Assembly (NCBI RefSeq): GCF_001640805.2
Contig: NC_066852.1
Location: forward strand, 5,812,194-5,876,193
Source of the DNA: Lates calcarifer
Lineage: Eukaryota > Chordata > Actinopteri > Centropomidae
Length of the DNA stretch: 64,000 nucleotides
Reading direction: 5' to 3'
Shown here: piece by piece, positions 24,401 to 36,200 of the stretch
Position numbering within the stretch: position 1 is the stretch's first letter
Layout of the letters: each line of letters opens with the position of its first letter
Position numbers and translations under genes: made by a program
The notes under the pieces: generated by a model
Seen by the model: the letters and a program-made list of their open reading frames with translations, nothing else
What the model was told of the DNA's origin: nothing
The model's database searches: none

Positions 24401-27400
24401 TGCACGTGAGCTGACTCCATGTTTAGTCCCTCTGGCAGTGATGTGGACCATCTCAAATTCTGTTTTTCAGTTTTGTTGAAATTATTGTTTTGGGCATGGA
24501 TTTAGAAATTTAAATGCTTCATGATTGTTCTCAGTAAATGTCTCGTTGATGGACCAGAGTAAATCCCCAGTATAATCCTCACTGTGGGGAGCACATGGTG
24601 CCACTAGGGGGCAGGTTTACATCACATTTCTTTATGAACCAGATTCGCTGGGCACAGACCAATTTGTGTAAGTTAAGGCCACTGTTAAATTGCATTACTT
24701 AAAGGGTAAGAGATTATAAGTCAAGAAAGGTTGTCTAGACATTTGTAGCAAGTGATAACCTGTAATTATTACATCTGCTATACTGTACATGTGTAAATTA
24801 GGTCCTCAAGAAAATGTGAGTGTATAACAGCCTTAAAAAGACTGCAAACAAAGCTTTTTTTTTTGCCTCAGACATAAATAAGAAACTCGTCACTCCTGAG
24901 GCAAATCTTTTTCTTTTATGCAGAGTGCAGGCAGTTAAACTGATCCAAATGACTCATTCATCATGTTAAACAGGGAGTGAAGCTCTAGCAGTTGAACAGA
25001 CTTAGTAGGAATGATATTGTGGTTTGGTGTTGTGTGTTGTCAATAATCAGGAAGTATTTCTGCCATGTAAGAGAAAACGTTGGTGTTAAAGAGAAAACGT
25101 TTGACTGAATGCAGACTGAAGGTCTTATTATGAGGTGGCATCTCTGTCACAGTCGGCTTCAACTGAAAGTCCTTGTGCTCGACAGACAGGGCAATTGTAT
25201 GAGGGTGTAAGAAAAGATGGACGTCAACAAGATGTTCAGCCGTGATCACGAGACAGATGCACCAACTGCCAGTTCTGGATCTGAGGTGAAACAGATAAAA
25301 TCAGCAGTATGGAAAGTAGCTGATCATCTTTTCCCAGATGATGAAGAATCTTTTCCCAATACCAAACTGCTCTTAACTTTTTATCCTCACAAGACTCATT
25401 GCAGTAATTACACACTACTTTCCAATTTGTCACACGTTTTCTCCCATAGCCTGAGGGCAGCAGCTGTGGCATCTTTGCTAGTCCATTGTCAAATGTCATC
25501 TTTGTCATGAAAATTAGTCAAATTAATGACAGCATGCCTTTGTGTTGTGTGGCTACTAAAAGATCCCTTCCTAATATGCTATCAGTGGAAGTGATAGTGG
25601 ACTGTCTTGATCTGAAGCTAATATGAGGCTTCAGGAGTCCAAATGATTCAGAGTAGACTAACTGGTAGATATCCATTTGACCTGATTAACAGAGACTGCT
25701 GACTAGTATTATCCTAACTATTGGCACACCATGCAGCTTACTGAGAGGAAAGGCATGACTCATGCCATCGTGATATGTGATTAATTGACCATTTATATGT
25801 GTATAAACTGTAAAGCTACACAAAAATACTGTGCTGTGTTGTCTTTTGTAAGGATAGATGTGTTTGTGGTGCAGCTGATGACTGCGTGACTGAATATGAG
25901 CTGTTAATGTATGTAATGGAAATGTGACACTCCGTGTACAAGTACAAACTGTATGAATCATTGGTAGTGGTTCACGGTGTTTTGCTGATTGTGAATCTTG
26001 TGCCAGAGACTGAAGTCAAGCATACAGATGCAGAATATCTTTGCAGACCAGCGGCTTCAGGTCATTAAGGTTCTTCATTTATATCCCCAGGCTGAGGCAG
26101 TCTGTCACTTAAGCCTGCCAGGTAGAGAGTGAACTAAAACAGGCCAGGGATCATCTGACTGAGAAAGGCATTGGTAGGAGCAAGAAGATGAGATTCTCTT
26201 TTAGAACCACCCTGGAACCATGAGGGATTTTTATGATCCAGTCAGCCACTTGAATTATTGTTATTATTAAACACAGTGTAGATTCACTTGAATGGCTGCC
26301 TGCTGCATCTCACAAGTAAAACACTGCCAGTAACTGGTCAAAAAAATAGGTTACAATACCAAAAAAATAATAAATAGCATGTTTGAAACTAATGACCAGA
26401 CCTGCACAAAAGCTCAGTTCGAACCAGTCCAACCACTGTTTCAGATCATTGGGAACATCTTGCATGAATTAGTCTCTCTGGGTCATTGGACATTCCAAAA
26501 TATGAAAATGGATTATTTCAAGCCCCTCTGTTGTAAATTCACTGCTATGCCTGACATCATGCTTTGTGAATGATACAGCCTCTGCTCAGTTTCAGATGAC
26601 AGATATTTTAGAGAAAGACTCCTCGTTCCAAACAACAACATGATCCAGGATCAGCTTCTGTTTACTGGTGCTGGCTTAAGTAAAGACCATTCTCATAGAT
26701 GCAAGGGTGGCTTTGTGCTGGACTTTGAATCCTCCTCTGAGGATCACACTGCCATATTGCTGTCAGAGGATCACATTGCCTCTTTATGGTGTCTGCGTGT
26801 GCATATGACTGAAAGAGATCCAAATTCACTCACAACATTGCATACATACATCATACATGTTTGTATAAAAAATGAATTGTCAACTTGTGGAGAGAGTGGC
26901 TATGGTTAAGCTCAGCACTGCTTGTCATCTGGCTGGTAATCTGGTATGGCCATGACACCAAAAAAGAAGAGCATCATTTCATGTTTTATTCAGCTATACA
27001 AAAAAAGTATGGGTGATTTAATTAAATTAGTGAAATTAAAGATCATTTTAATGGTGCGTTTATTGGCTACCCCTAAGTCCGTGGTTGGAACCATCTAAAG
27101 TCACTTGGACATTTCAGAACTACAAAGCAATTTATTTATCTTGGTCTTAGTATCAAAACTGCCCTCATCTAAACGAAGTTAGAATGTGACAGTTGGTTTG
27201 TTTTAAAAATGCAGCTGCTGTAAGATCTTTTATGTTGCAGTATCAGCAAAATAGCTGAGCTAAGAAATGTTTTGAAAAAAGTCTTTATGCATGCTTTAAA
27301 AATGCATAGTATATAATGCAAGTAATAATCAGACGCCACCAAGTCATGCCAGTCGGGGCAGAACGAAAATGATAGCAAAATGCATATTTGCATTCTATTT

Positions 27401-27430
27401 TCTCAGCCTTTGACTAGCTCGAGTGCAGCA
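21476..27430. other. intergenic DNA downstream of vps26b
   Basis: No recognisable exon on either strand. The stretch contains poly-T runs (for example 21727-21740 and 23908-23940), a strong candidate CTCF site at 24601-24614 and a short internal duplication (26731-26780). Open frames of 60-97 codons on both strands lack family features. Confidence 0.6.
24601..24614 (+). promoter_or_regulatory. candidate CTCF-binding motif
   Basis: CCACTAGGGGGCAG fits the CTCF core consensus, in the forward orientation. It is preceded by tggtg, as in many sites. Occupancy is unknown. Confidence 0.6.
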
Positions 27431-27439
27431 TTTCCAGCA

Positions 27440-27945
27440 GCACGTGAACGCGGCACAGAGATAGCGCTGCTTCTCTGCTCCAGTCAGTATCTAGTCCGAG
27501 GTGTGCTCTCCATTGAGTAGCACACGGAGGAGGCTCTTTACAAGTTTCAACCTGGAAATAGCGTCTTGTGACTCAAGAGGAGGGCGAATTTAGTCAGACT
27601 TTTGTTTCAAAAGTGACGGAATCATTTGGGAAGATACTAGTCTTTATTTTTTCCCGAGAACACAACAGAACGTTGCCTGTGAGCCGTGTTGTCCCAGGGG
27701 AGCCTTTTTTGTTTGGGGTTAACCAAACTGTGAACGTTACCTCTGGCGCGTTTTCCTTCAGCTCGGGGAGTAATTGAAAAATATTCTCAAATACTTTCTG
27801 CCTGACGTGTTTGGGTCTGCTGGGTTAAGCTGTGATGAAGAGAGAATTTAACAGCGGTGAAGCGCCAGACGGAGACAGCGAAAGCTAAGCTCATCTCAGC
27901 GACCAACGGTGGTCAACGACCACAGCCTCGACCACAGAAACACAG
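27440..27945 (+). other. probable 5' UTR exon and promoter of an unidentified gene
   Basis: A block of about 500 bp richer in CpG than its AT-rich surroundings. It has a CACGTG E-box near 27443, repeated gcg/cgg elements, and ends in a consensus donor (cacag|gtactt at 27946). It has no long ATG-initiated frame, so it would be a non-coding first exon; the 5' boundary is a guess. The only ATG frame near its end is a 17-codon upstream frame at 27835-27888. Joining it to the exon at 52984-53104 is an inference based on strand, the donor/acceptor pair and the lack of any other candidate between them. Confidence 0.45.
27835..27888 (+). other. candidate upstream ORF (17 codons)
   Basis: ATG with G at -3 and A at +4, encoding MKREFNSGEAPDGDSES then TAA, 57 nt before the putative splice donor. 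If the exon is transcribed, this uORF could lower initiation at the main start codon. No conservation information is available. Confidence 0.3.
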
Positions 27946-28109
27946 GTACTTTTACTTGGAACTTAGCACAGTAATCCTTCATGCTCGTGATGTGTGCTTT
28001 GTCCCCTCTCCAATTGCTTTGCTAGATAACATTATGTAGAGCTGTAGTTGGTGTTTAGTGGCCAGACAGTGTAAACTGTCTCATGTTAGTCGGCGGGCAT
28101 GTGTGTATT

Positions 28110-28170
28110 GTGTGTGTGTGTGTGTGTGTGTGTAAGGGGGGTGGGGTGTGTGTGTGTGTGTGGGGGGGGG
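28110..28170 (+). repeat. compound (TG)n / G-run microsatellite
   Basis: (TG)12 at 28110-28133, then aaggggggtgggg, then a second TG run to 28161 and a run of G. It is low complexity and likely length-variable. Confidence 0.95.
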
Positions 28171-29089
28171 TTTATTGGCCAAAGCGAGAGTTCGTCTCCC
28201 CAGCCAGTCATGGCTTGCATGGAGTTGACTAATCCTCCCGTAGTGAGAATGATAAGCAGAATCTCATTCAAAAATAGGGCAATTTAAAACTGCTTTAAGT
28301 TCAGCGCTGCTCTCACAAAACAACAACACTATTTCTGTAATATTAAGGATTTTGTTCTAATTCGGTTGTACCACCAACTGCTACCAAACGCGATCACAGC
28401 CGTGATGAAGTTGAATAAAAATATTCTCTATCCATATGCTGCTTGGTGAATCAGATGATGCCGCATTCACATGAAAACTGTATCGATTCGTGAAAGGATA
28501 TTATTTATGTCTCTCTTTTTTTTAGCCATTTATGGAGACCATCAACAGAAGAAAACATCAAACTGCTGTATTTTCAGTGGAGTCTGGTTTGCGGCGTTCC
28601 CCACACATAAAAAGTGCCTATGTGAAGATCTAAAAGCTGTCATGATGAAATCCGCTCAGTTCTGTTTCAGTCTAGCTGAAAACAATTCATTTTCTGAATG
28701 TTGCATTACCTTTTAAAATGTGCCAGTGCTTCAGTGGAGACACTGGGCTCCACTGCTTCAAAGAGAAAAGTGTTGGTCTAAGTCTCTCTATTTGGCATTC
28801 TCTTTTTAAAATGATTTCATTTGAAATGTTGAATCCTAAATTAGGTGTGATCCACCAGAGACCATCTGAAAGCTACCCACTGCCTCACATGTCATTTGAT
28901 CCACGGTTCCAGCAGTCCTCTGATGCTTCATTCCCTGTGTTAGATTATAATTTAATCAGATATGGACAGAGGCCTTTAATCCTTATTTAACCAGCTACAA
29001 ACAGGGAGGAATACACTTCTACACACTATTCATATAAGTTGCATCCAAGCACAGCTACAACCCTGTTACACCATGGAACATCTTCACTG

Positions 29090-29135
29090 AAATATTTGGG
29101 CAGTAAGTGCCTTGCTCAGGGGCACTTGAAGCACA
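29090..29135 (+). mobile_element. possible decayed SINE core fragment
   Basis: Contains taagtgccttgctcagggg, resembling the segment 'cttgctcaagggcac' shared by several fish SINEs (recalled). No tRNA-like head is preserved. Confidence 0.25.
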
Positions 29136-30989
29136 CTTTTCTCAGGAGGACTGAGTGTTTTCCAATCATCTCCCTTGTGCAACATTTCCTGGTTAGCATG
29201 ACTAATTGTTCAGCAACACGCCTGTAAAATGTATTACACTGCTGCCTCCAACATCATCGGCGTGGAACAGTTTACAAGTCATGGTTCGTTAGGTATTTTG
29301 CTGTCAGGGTCACGGTTCAGTGTAGTATGTTTTCTATGCAGCGGGAGAAATCATACCTGTGTCAGTTGGCCTGTGTGTGTGTTTGTGAAAACATATATCT
29401 TATCTGCATGTCTACAACTATGCTAGCATTCCTAGCATTTTGGTGCTACTTTGAGCCAAATACTCTAGTTTGTTAAAGTTTCTTATATGAAGAAATAACC
29501 CTGTACACACTTTCATTGTAACAACTTAATGTCTTTGCCAATAAGTTTTGTCATCATACACTTTTTTATAAGACCTGTCATTGCAGAGTGGCACTGTGAA
29601 TTTCCTTTTTTTCTGAAGGAGTAATTTACAAACAGTCCTGGAAATCAGATTCTTTTTTGATGAAATCTGACACTACATTGTGGAGACCTTTCACCAAGTG
29701 GGACACTGAAAAAACACCAGTCTGTGTTGCCCATATGAAGTTCAGTCTATATGTCACTCATAAACCCACACTAGCCAAGTAACAATCAGCTTCAGTAACA
29801 GAGGTTATTCCTGGTCAGAGACTTGTATTCGCTCCTTTGAGGAGTACACCCTTTGTAGCAGTTTTAGAATAATGGCTTTTACTTGGAGATTTAGACCACG
29901 ATTCACATACAATGATGCTGTAATTGCAGTTGTAAAGTATTGAGTTCTTAGCTGACAGAGCAAGAAAACCAGATGATTATTTTCATAGATTTTATATCTA
30001 GCTGAGGAGAATTTTTGCCACTAAATAGATAAAATAGAGACACTATTAAATATTAATTACTCATCAGATGACACATAGGGAATTATGGTAACACTTGACA
30101 GTACTTTTGAGCTGTCATGTCCTTCAACTCATAGAGTTTATGTGGCAATGAGAAGGAGCTGTTTGTCCTCAGCTCATTTACCTATAGTCTCTCTTAGTGA
30201 ACACAGGCCTGAGTATAAATGCAGGTTTATTTGACATTGAAATACCCATCTCATTGCAATGAATGCAATTTGTTGATCAGTTTTTGTTGTTGAGGTCAGT
30301 GTCAGTGTTCCTGTTCCTTCAACCAGGTCAGTATAGGATGAGGAGGGGCCACAGTGGTCCTTTATGAAATAGTGAAATGCCAAAGTATATGAAAAGTACT
30401 TTTATTTGTGGCCACTGTTAATATGTGAGATTGAAATAATCTATCAAGACTGTTAACATTAGCACGGCAAGGTTCTATATGGAAGCAAATGAGCAAAAGT
30501 GAAGCTGCTGTTTTACGTTTGGACAGCCAGGACAGCTCAAAGAAAAAAACAACACACTCTGTGGTGCAATGGTGGAGACTCAAACCATTTCAGATTTCTT
30601 ACTGTGGTAACTTCAGGGTTAGCTATAGCTGAACAGACAGGTGGCACAACTATTTGTAGTTGCTTATGGATGATGTAAATCTTGGAGACTGCAGCACATT
30701 TGTCACACATGTCAAGCCGAGCTAAGGTTTTGTACCAGCGGAGAAAGAAAGCTAATATATGATAAAGGAAGAGGCAGTGTAGTAAGTACAACAATTCAGC
30801 TTCGAGTAGTGAAAAAGACTAATGACAGAAGAGAAGAAGCCTGCATAATGTGGTCTGAACTTGCCTAAAGTCACCGCCACTTTAGCTGTGAGTTTCTGTA
30901 TTAAGTTGGTAGGGTAGTAATACTATTGCATATATTCAAATTCTCCTGCAGTAGTTTTTTTGCCATGCTGTTGGCATGAGTCTAGGGAA

Positions 30990-31510
30990 GGTCCACCTCT
31001 TTGTTCCACAGTGAAATATCTCAGCAGCTGTTGAATGGAAAGAATATTTCTGACTTTCTGATTTTTGATCTAGTGCCACCAGCAGGTTGATGTTTGTTGG
31101 TTTTAGTGACAAGTCTTGACAGTGACTGGATGCATTGCAGTGAAAGTTTGTACAGACAAAGATATTTTTTGTTTTATGTTAATCTGCCAGTTATTCCCTT
31201 GATTAAATGATAAAAAATGCAACAGATCCTCCTAAGAAAGTAGAACATTTGGTATTTTGATTAATTGATTATAGCTGATCAAACATTTCAGCTCCACCAT
31301 GGTTTATGACCAAACACCTGCTAAATGAATGTTATTTCCATCACTTTTAGCTGTAGTTTATGCCTAATACTAGTTAGGAAATGTTAGCACGCTAACAGGC
31401 TAAACTAAGATGGTGAACATGGTAAACATAATGTCTGCTAAACATGCTGGCATTGTCATTGTGAGGATGTTAGCAGTAAGCTTAAAGCACCACTGTGCCT
31501 CAGGGCTGGG
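30990..31510 (+). repeat. dispersed teleost-type repeat, gttagc/gctaac family
   Basis: Ordered signatures: tccacctctttgttccacag...gaaatatctcagcagctgtt, gcattgcagtgaaagtttg, then aggctaaactaagatggtga, ggtaaacata, gtctgctaaacatgctggca and aaagcaccactgtgcctcag. This order matches a very abundant fish repeat known to me from memory; its class is uncertain. The copy is decayed and interrupted around 31150-31290. Confidence 0.5.
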
Positions 31511-32169
31511 TTATACAAGAAAGGTTATACTAGAAAACTTTTACATGTTTGTACAACGTGTTGTCAGACCACATCTGAAGTAGTTTGAGAGGGTTTACAA
31601 AGCTGTTCATGGCCAGCATGGCTGCAGACACTGGTTTAAAACTCAGTAAGAAGCACATAGGGGTGCAGGTGCTAATTTTAAGTGAGCACATACATGTATC
31701 CTGCCTTTTTTTAGATTTCACTACAGTGATCTTGACCTTGGTTTTGTTTTTAAACAAAACAGTTGGCTGTCCTGGATGAAGCCAGAAACCTATCGTGTAA
31801 TGATAGGTCATATTGTTCAGGTAGTTAAATAATTTTAAGCATAATATAATACATTTTCATTTCTAATGAGTGCCCTCACAGCACCTATTTAATGAAGCTA
31901 AATCTTGGTTTTCCAGTATTTTACATCTTTAGCTTATAGTAATTTACACTATGATAAAGGCAAATCAGGTGTATCCAAATAAACAGTAAAACAAATCCTA
32001 ATCATAAGTCTATGAAAACACCTCTTATCAACAGGACAACATTTACTTTGGAAGTGTGTATTTAGATGAAATAAAATTGGAAACACTGTTCAGACTGACT
32101 GTCCTCCTTCTCCTGTTACGCAACCAACTGCTTTCTTTTGTTTTCTTGTTATGTACATGAAACCTCCTG

Positions 32170-32600
32170 CGCTCTCAAAGGTCTCCTTGTTTGTCTCCAT
32201 CCTCGGCAGCCACGCACAAAGCCAGACATGACCTCTGACCCCAGACTTAGATACTGACGCATTGTGCGGTGTTGAGCATTCACTGTGATTCCTTTCCACA
32301 TGTTCATTAATTATGCATAATGCATACGCTGCTATCCTCAGGCCATGTCCCACACATACATAGAGCCGCACACTCTCTGTTCGCAGTGTGAAAAAGCATC
32401 TCGCTCCAAGCTCGGTGCACTGTCGCAGGCCTCTGAGGATGCCGTGACATTCCCAAAGGAGATTCCATTCCCCCGTAAACAATCCTGGCATTGACATCGC
32501 CGCTGATTAGTGAGTTGCCAGGGTATTCCCACAATGGCCCAGCAGAGGATAATGAGATCAGATCGACAAAATGGAGTTCTCATTCAGGACTTTGTTGGCA
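32170..32600. other. candidate conserved non-coding element with POU/homeodomain-type sites
   Basis: A less AT-rich, low-repeat block inside a large intron-like stretch. It contains the perfect palindrome ATTATGCATAAT at 32310-32321, embedded in attaattatgcataatgcat, resembling paired octamer/homeodomain sites. Conservation is suspected only from composition. Confidence 0.3.
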
Positions 32601-33119
32601 GCAAGTTGTGTGAAACTACTTGGAAGGATTTAGAGAAGCCATGAAGCTGAGAGTTTAGCTTGGTGTCTTACCAAAAGTGTGGAAATTCAACAGATTGTTG
32701 TGACAAGGTGCTGAAAGCATCCAGTAAGCACTGGAAGCTGCCAGAGCTACTTGTACCTGAGCTCAGAGATTTGTCTCCTGTGTTTTTTGTCAGCATTTTT
32801 ACAGCCTCTTTCTGGAACTGTTGGAGTACGTTTCTTCTGAAACTATGGTGCCTGGGATGTGTTTTTCCTCAGTTTCTAGTCTTAGGCTATATTCACATAG
32901 ACATTTGCCCTGTGTTAAAACAATACAAGAGGACAGTGTTTGTGGGCATGTTGTTTCATGTACATTGATATGATCTGGGAAGTCCACTTGGAGGAACAGA
33001 TTTATCTTTTTGAAGGCTTATCAGATAACTCTGGAAATACATCATGGTGGAAACTGTTTTTCTTTCATTATGAAGATCTTGAGGTAAATGGCAGAAATAC
33101 AGTTCACTCATGTAACAGA

Positions 33120-33215
33120 GTAATCCACCAGGAATGCATATTTGCATGTCTGTTATTGGCCAAAGCAGCGCCTTGCTGGAGTATGTGATGTTGCATTGTA
33201 GAAAAAGTTGAACAC
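33120..33215 (+). repeat. dispersed repeat A, copy 1
   Basis: Shares an ordered set of blocks with 51758-51853: taatccaccaggaatg, attggcca, ttgc then a gap then gcattg and aaaagtt. The two copies lie in the same orientation 18.6 kb apart. The family is not identified. Confidence 0.6.
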
Positions 33216-36200
33216 GGCCTGACCTCTATTGTTCTGGTGAACAGGGTACAAACAGAAGTTGGATTGATCGTCGAGGAAAAATTAGGTCATTGCAGCACAG
33301 AACGGAGCCAAAAGTAATGAAATTCTCAAATATATGATTTAACAGTAAAACGAAGTAAAGGACGTATATGAAATATAATAAATTGAAGTAATTAAGATAT
33401 AGAACATTCATTCTATGATGAGTTTTGACTGAGTTGGAAGAAAATGTATTTGGCAGTCATTCACAAGAAGAAGCAGCTGAGTTAATAAACCCATGACTTA
33501 TTCACTTTTGACATTAAATGACACACCCAACAAAAACAATTCTTGTAACAGATGATTTCCAGCAGCTTTTTAAGATGCAACAGCAAGAATGACAGATGAA
33601 AACAGCCTGCTAAGGTTTTAATCAGCTAAAGGAGCTAAAGTTTTTTAGCTATAGCTACAGATAAAATCTGCAAGCAAGCAACGGTTGTCATTTCACAAGA
33701 TAAAACTGATGATAGTAAGCTTAATATATGATTCTTGATTTCATTTACATCTCTGTGAAGTCATGAATCTGTTTTGATGGTAAATGTGTGACTGTTATCA
33801 TTGTATTGTATTTTGTGAAGTGTTTAAGCCCCTTCAGCATCTCTCAGAGTTTCTGCTCTAGGGTTCATGTGGTGATGCCATAGCTGCCAATTATTATTAT
33901 ACTTGTTAAAAGCTGCAGTGATGTCCTGGGTTCACAGCCAGCCAGTGATCTTTGTCACGTCACCCTTTCCCTCTTTCTCTGCTCTCTGTCTCTACCTAGA
34001 GACATCTGATGAAGACAGGAAGGCTAAAAATGTAATATAGTTGTAGTCTAACGTGCATTTTCGAAATCAAGCCAGGGTTGAAGTCATGACATTACTTATT
34101 CCTTGTATAGAAACATTGTTTAATATACTATTAATACCAGTTGTCTAATCTGTAAATCTTTGGCAAGCCTTTATAAGCTATACGCTTTGACATTGGCATT
34201 CTGCTGCGAACACATTTTGGACAGTGTGAGAAGTGGCTTATTCATGTTGTTTGAAAGCCTAAAAGCTGTCTATTCATATACTTTGCCCCATCATTCAATG
34301 AATGCTCTCATTTCATTGACTGTGTCGTGTTCTCCAGCACAAATCTTACACAAGAGCAGAACTTTTTATTTGTCATGCAGGGCCATCACAGTGGACCACA
34401 GAATATTTTTATTTTTGATTTTCACAGAATACATTATGTGAGAGCATAACCTTTTAAATGAGCACACCTATTCTGAAGATTTTCAGAGTGACTAAGATAA
34501 AGGTGAGCATAATAGCTCCCGAGTTAAACTTTAAACCTTGGGTCTTTGGTAGCATGGTCACATGTTAAGACTGAGAGAGACTTGTCCTGCATTTTCATGA
34601 GTTTACAAGGTCGTCTTCTGTTTTTTAAATCTTATGGGCTTTTGCCATCAAATCCAAAGTTGATTCATTTATTATTTTGGAAGAATGAAATCTAGACCAA
34701 GCTCATTAAGGAGATTTAGTAGACAGTATTCAATCTTGTTACTTTACTCACAGTGTCCTTGTCATGTCATCTATCCATGTGTCTGTATTTAGCTCTTCCT
34801 GTTTTGTTCATACTGTAGCCTGATTTAATTTTTTCCAGGACAAGCTCCTGAGCTCCAGGATGCCCTAAAGCCCAGGGGCGTCAGACAGCAAAGGCCCAGT
34901 GAGGCAAAACCTCCCCTAAAGCAAAGTTGTCTAGTGGGTCACAATTGTGTGTTTTCTTGAGAGCATTAGTTGGTCACCCACTTTTAACACCCCCACTTCC
35001 TCTTCTCCCCCTTTCTCATTCCATTAATTAGGTTGATGGGTGTCATGTTGTCTGGGTGCATTAAAGTCAAGTTCACCTAGCATGTTGTAACAAGGCGTCT
35101 CAGTATCTTACAAGCTAAAGATCTTCACTTATTCACAGTGTGGACTGTAGGTAAACATCTAATAAATATATATGAAATTATATTTTATCCTCTGCTCCCT
35201 CTTTGCTTCGTATAATTATTCTTAGATCTGATGACACCCCACCCCACCCTGCCCAACACACCCCATTCTGCACAACATATAAAACACTGTACAGTATACA
35301 TAAGACACAGGGCCAAACAGACTGAAATGGTAGATTACAAAAGCAGTTTGAAACATAAGATGTACTCTGGACCTGAATCAGGATGCACTGTGCTTTATGA
35401 ATGCCTCCCTTTTCAAACAGCACAGTCTACTGAGTCATCTTAGGATTTGAAAACATGGTTGGGGTTTGATAGCATGTTATCCAGTCTGAATCCAGTATGA
35501 AGTTAGTCATGGAATGGAACAGTAGGTAGCAACAGTTGACATTTTAACAATAAGAAGCAGCTAAAAATTAGAAGTTCTTCCCTGATTGTGTAATTTAAAT
35601 ATGATAAAATGTTATTTCTAGAGTAATGGCAATATAACAGTGAAGTCACTACATAAACACAATAATATCTTCCTGTAAACAAATGTAAAGTCTATATAAA
35701 ATACATAATATTCTTGACATTGACACTGGGTAAAGGTAAATTTTTGGTAAGTAGATGTGCTATTGGAAAAAAAACTTGACAGAAAAAAGGTCTGTAAAGG
35801 TTGTTTCTATTCTGAACTGAGAAATAGTTTTGGATTCCAAGCATGTCCGAATGTGTATGTCCCTGTTATTGTATGTACTGCGCTACCAAATGAAAAGCAC
35901 TGCTCTCTGACACCTGTGAGGCTTGGAAAAATGTTGACAATAGATAGTTACAATTCAGTCCAAGTCCATGTTTCTGGAAATTAGGTTTGATAAAGTGGGG
36001 GTTATTTTGGGTTGTTTGTAGCCTTAATGTTGCTTAACTAGTTAGTGTTTTCAGTCCGTCTATTATAGTGAGTCTTTCAATGTCTGTCAGCCCTGAAAGT
36101 GTTTCGTTAGCCCAGTTTAACTTGCAGAAGTTTCTGAAAGCTGGTGTAGAGTTTCTTGCTGAATAAATTCATAATGAGTGAAAACAAATTCATAGCGTCT

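Noticed and set aside
27568..27777. 69-codon frame in the putative 5' UTR exon
   Set aside because: It begins with GTG, not ATG, and has no family features. Not a credible eukaryotic coding region.
32090..32497. 135-codon open frame on the - strand
   Set aside because: No domain, no splice context, unusual Cys/Met/His-rich composition, and it lies in a possible non-coding conserved block. Better explained as a chance frame.
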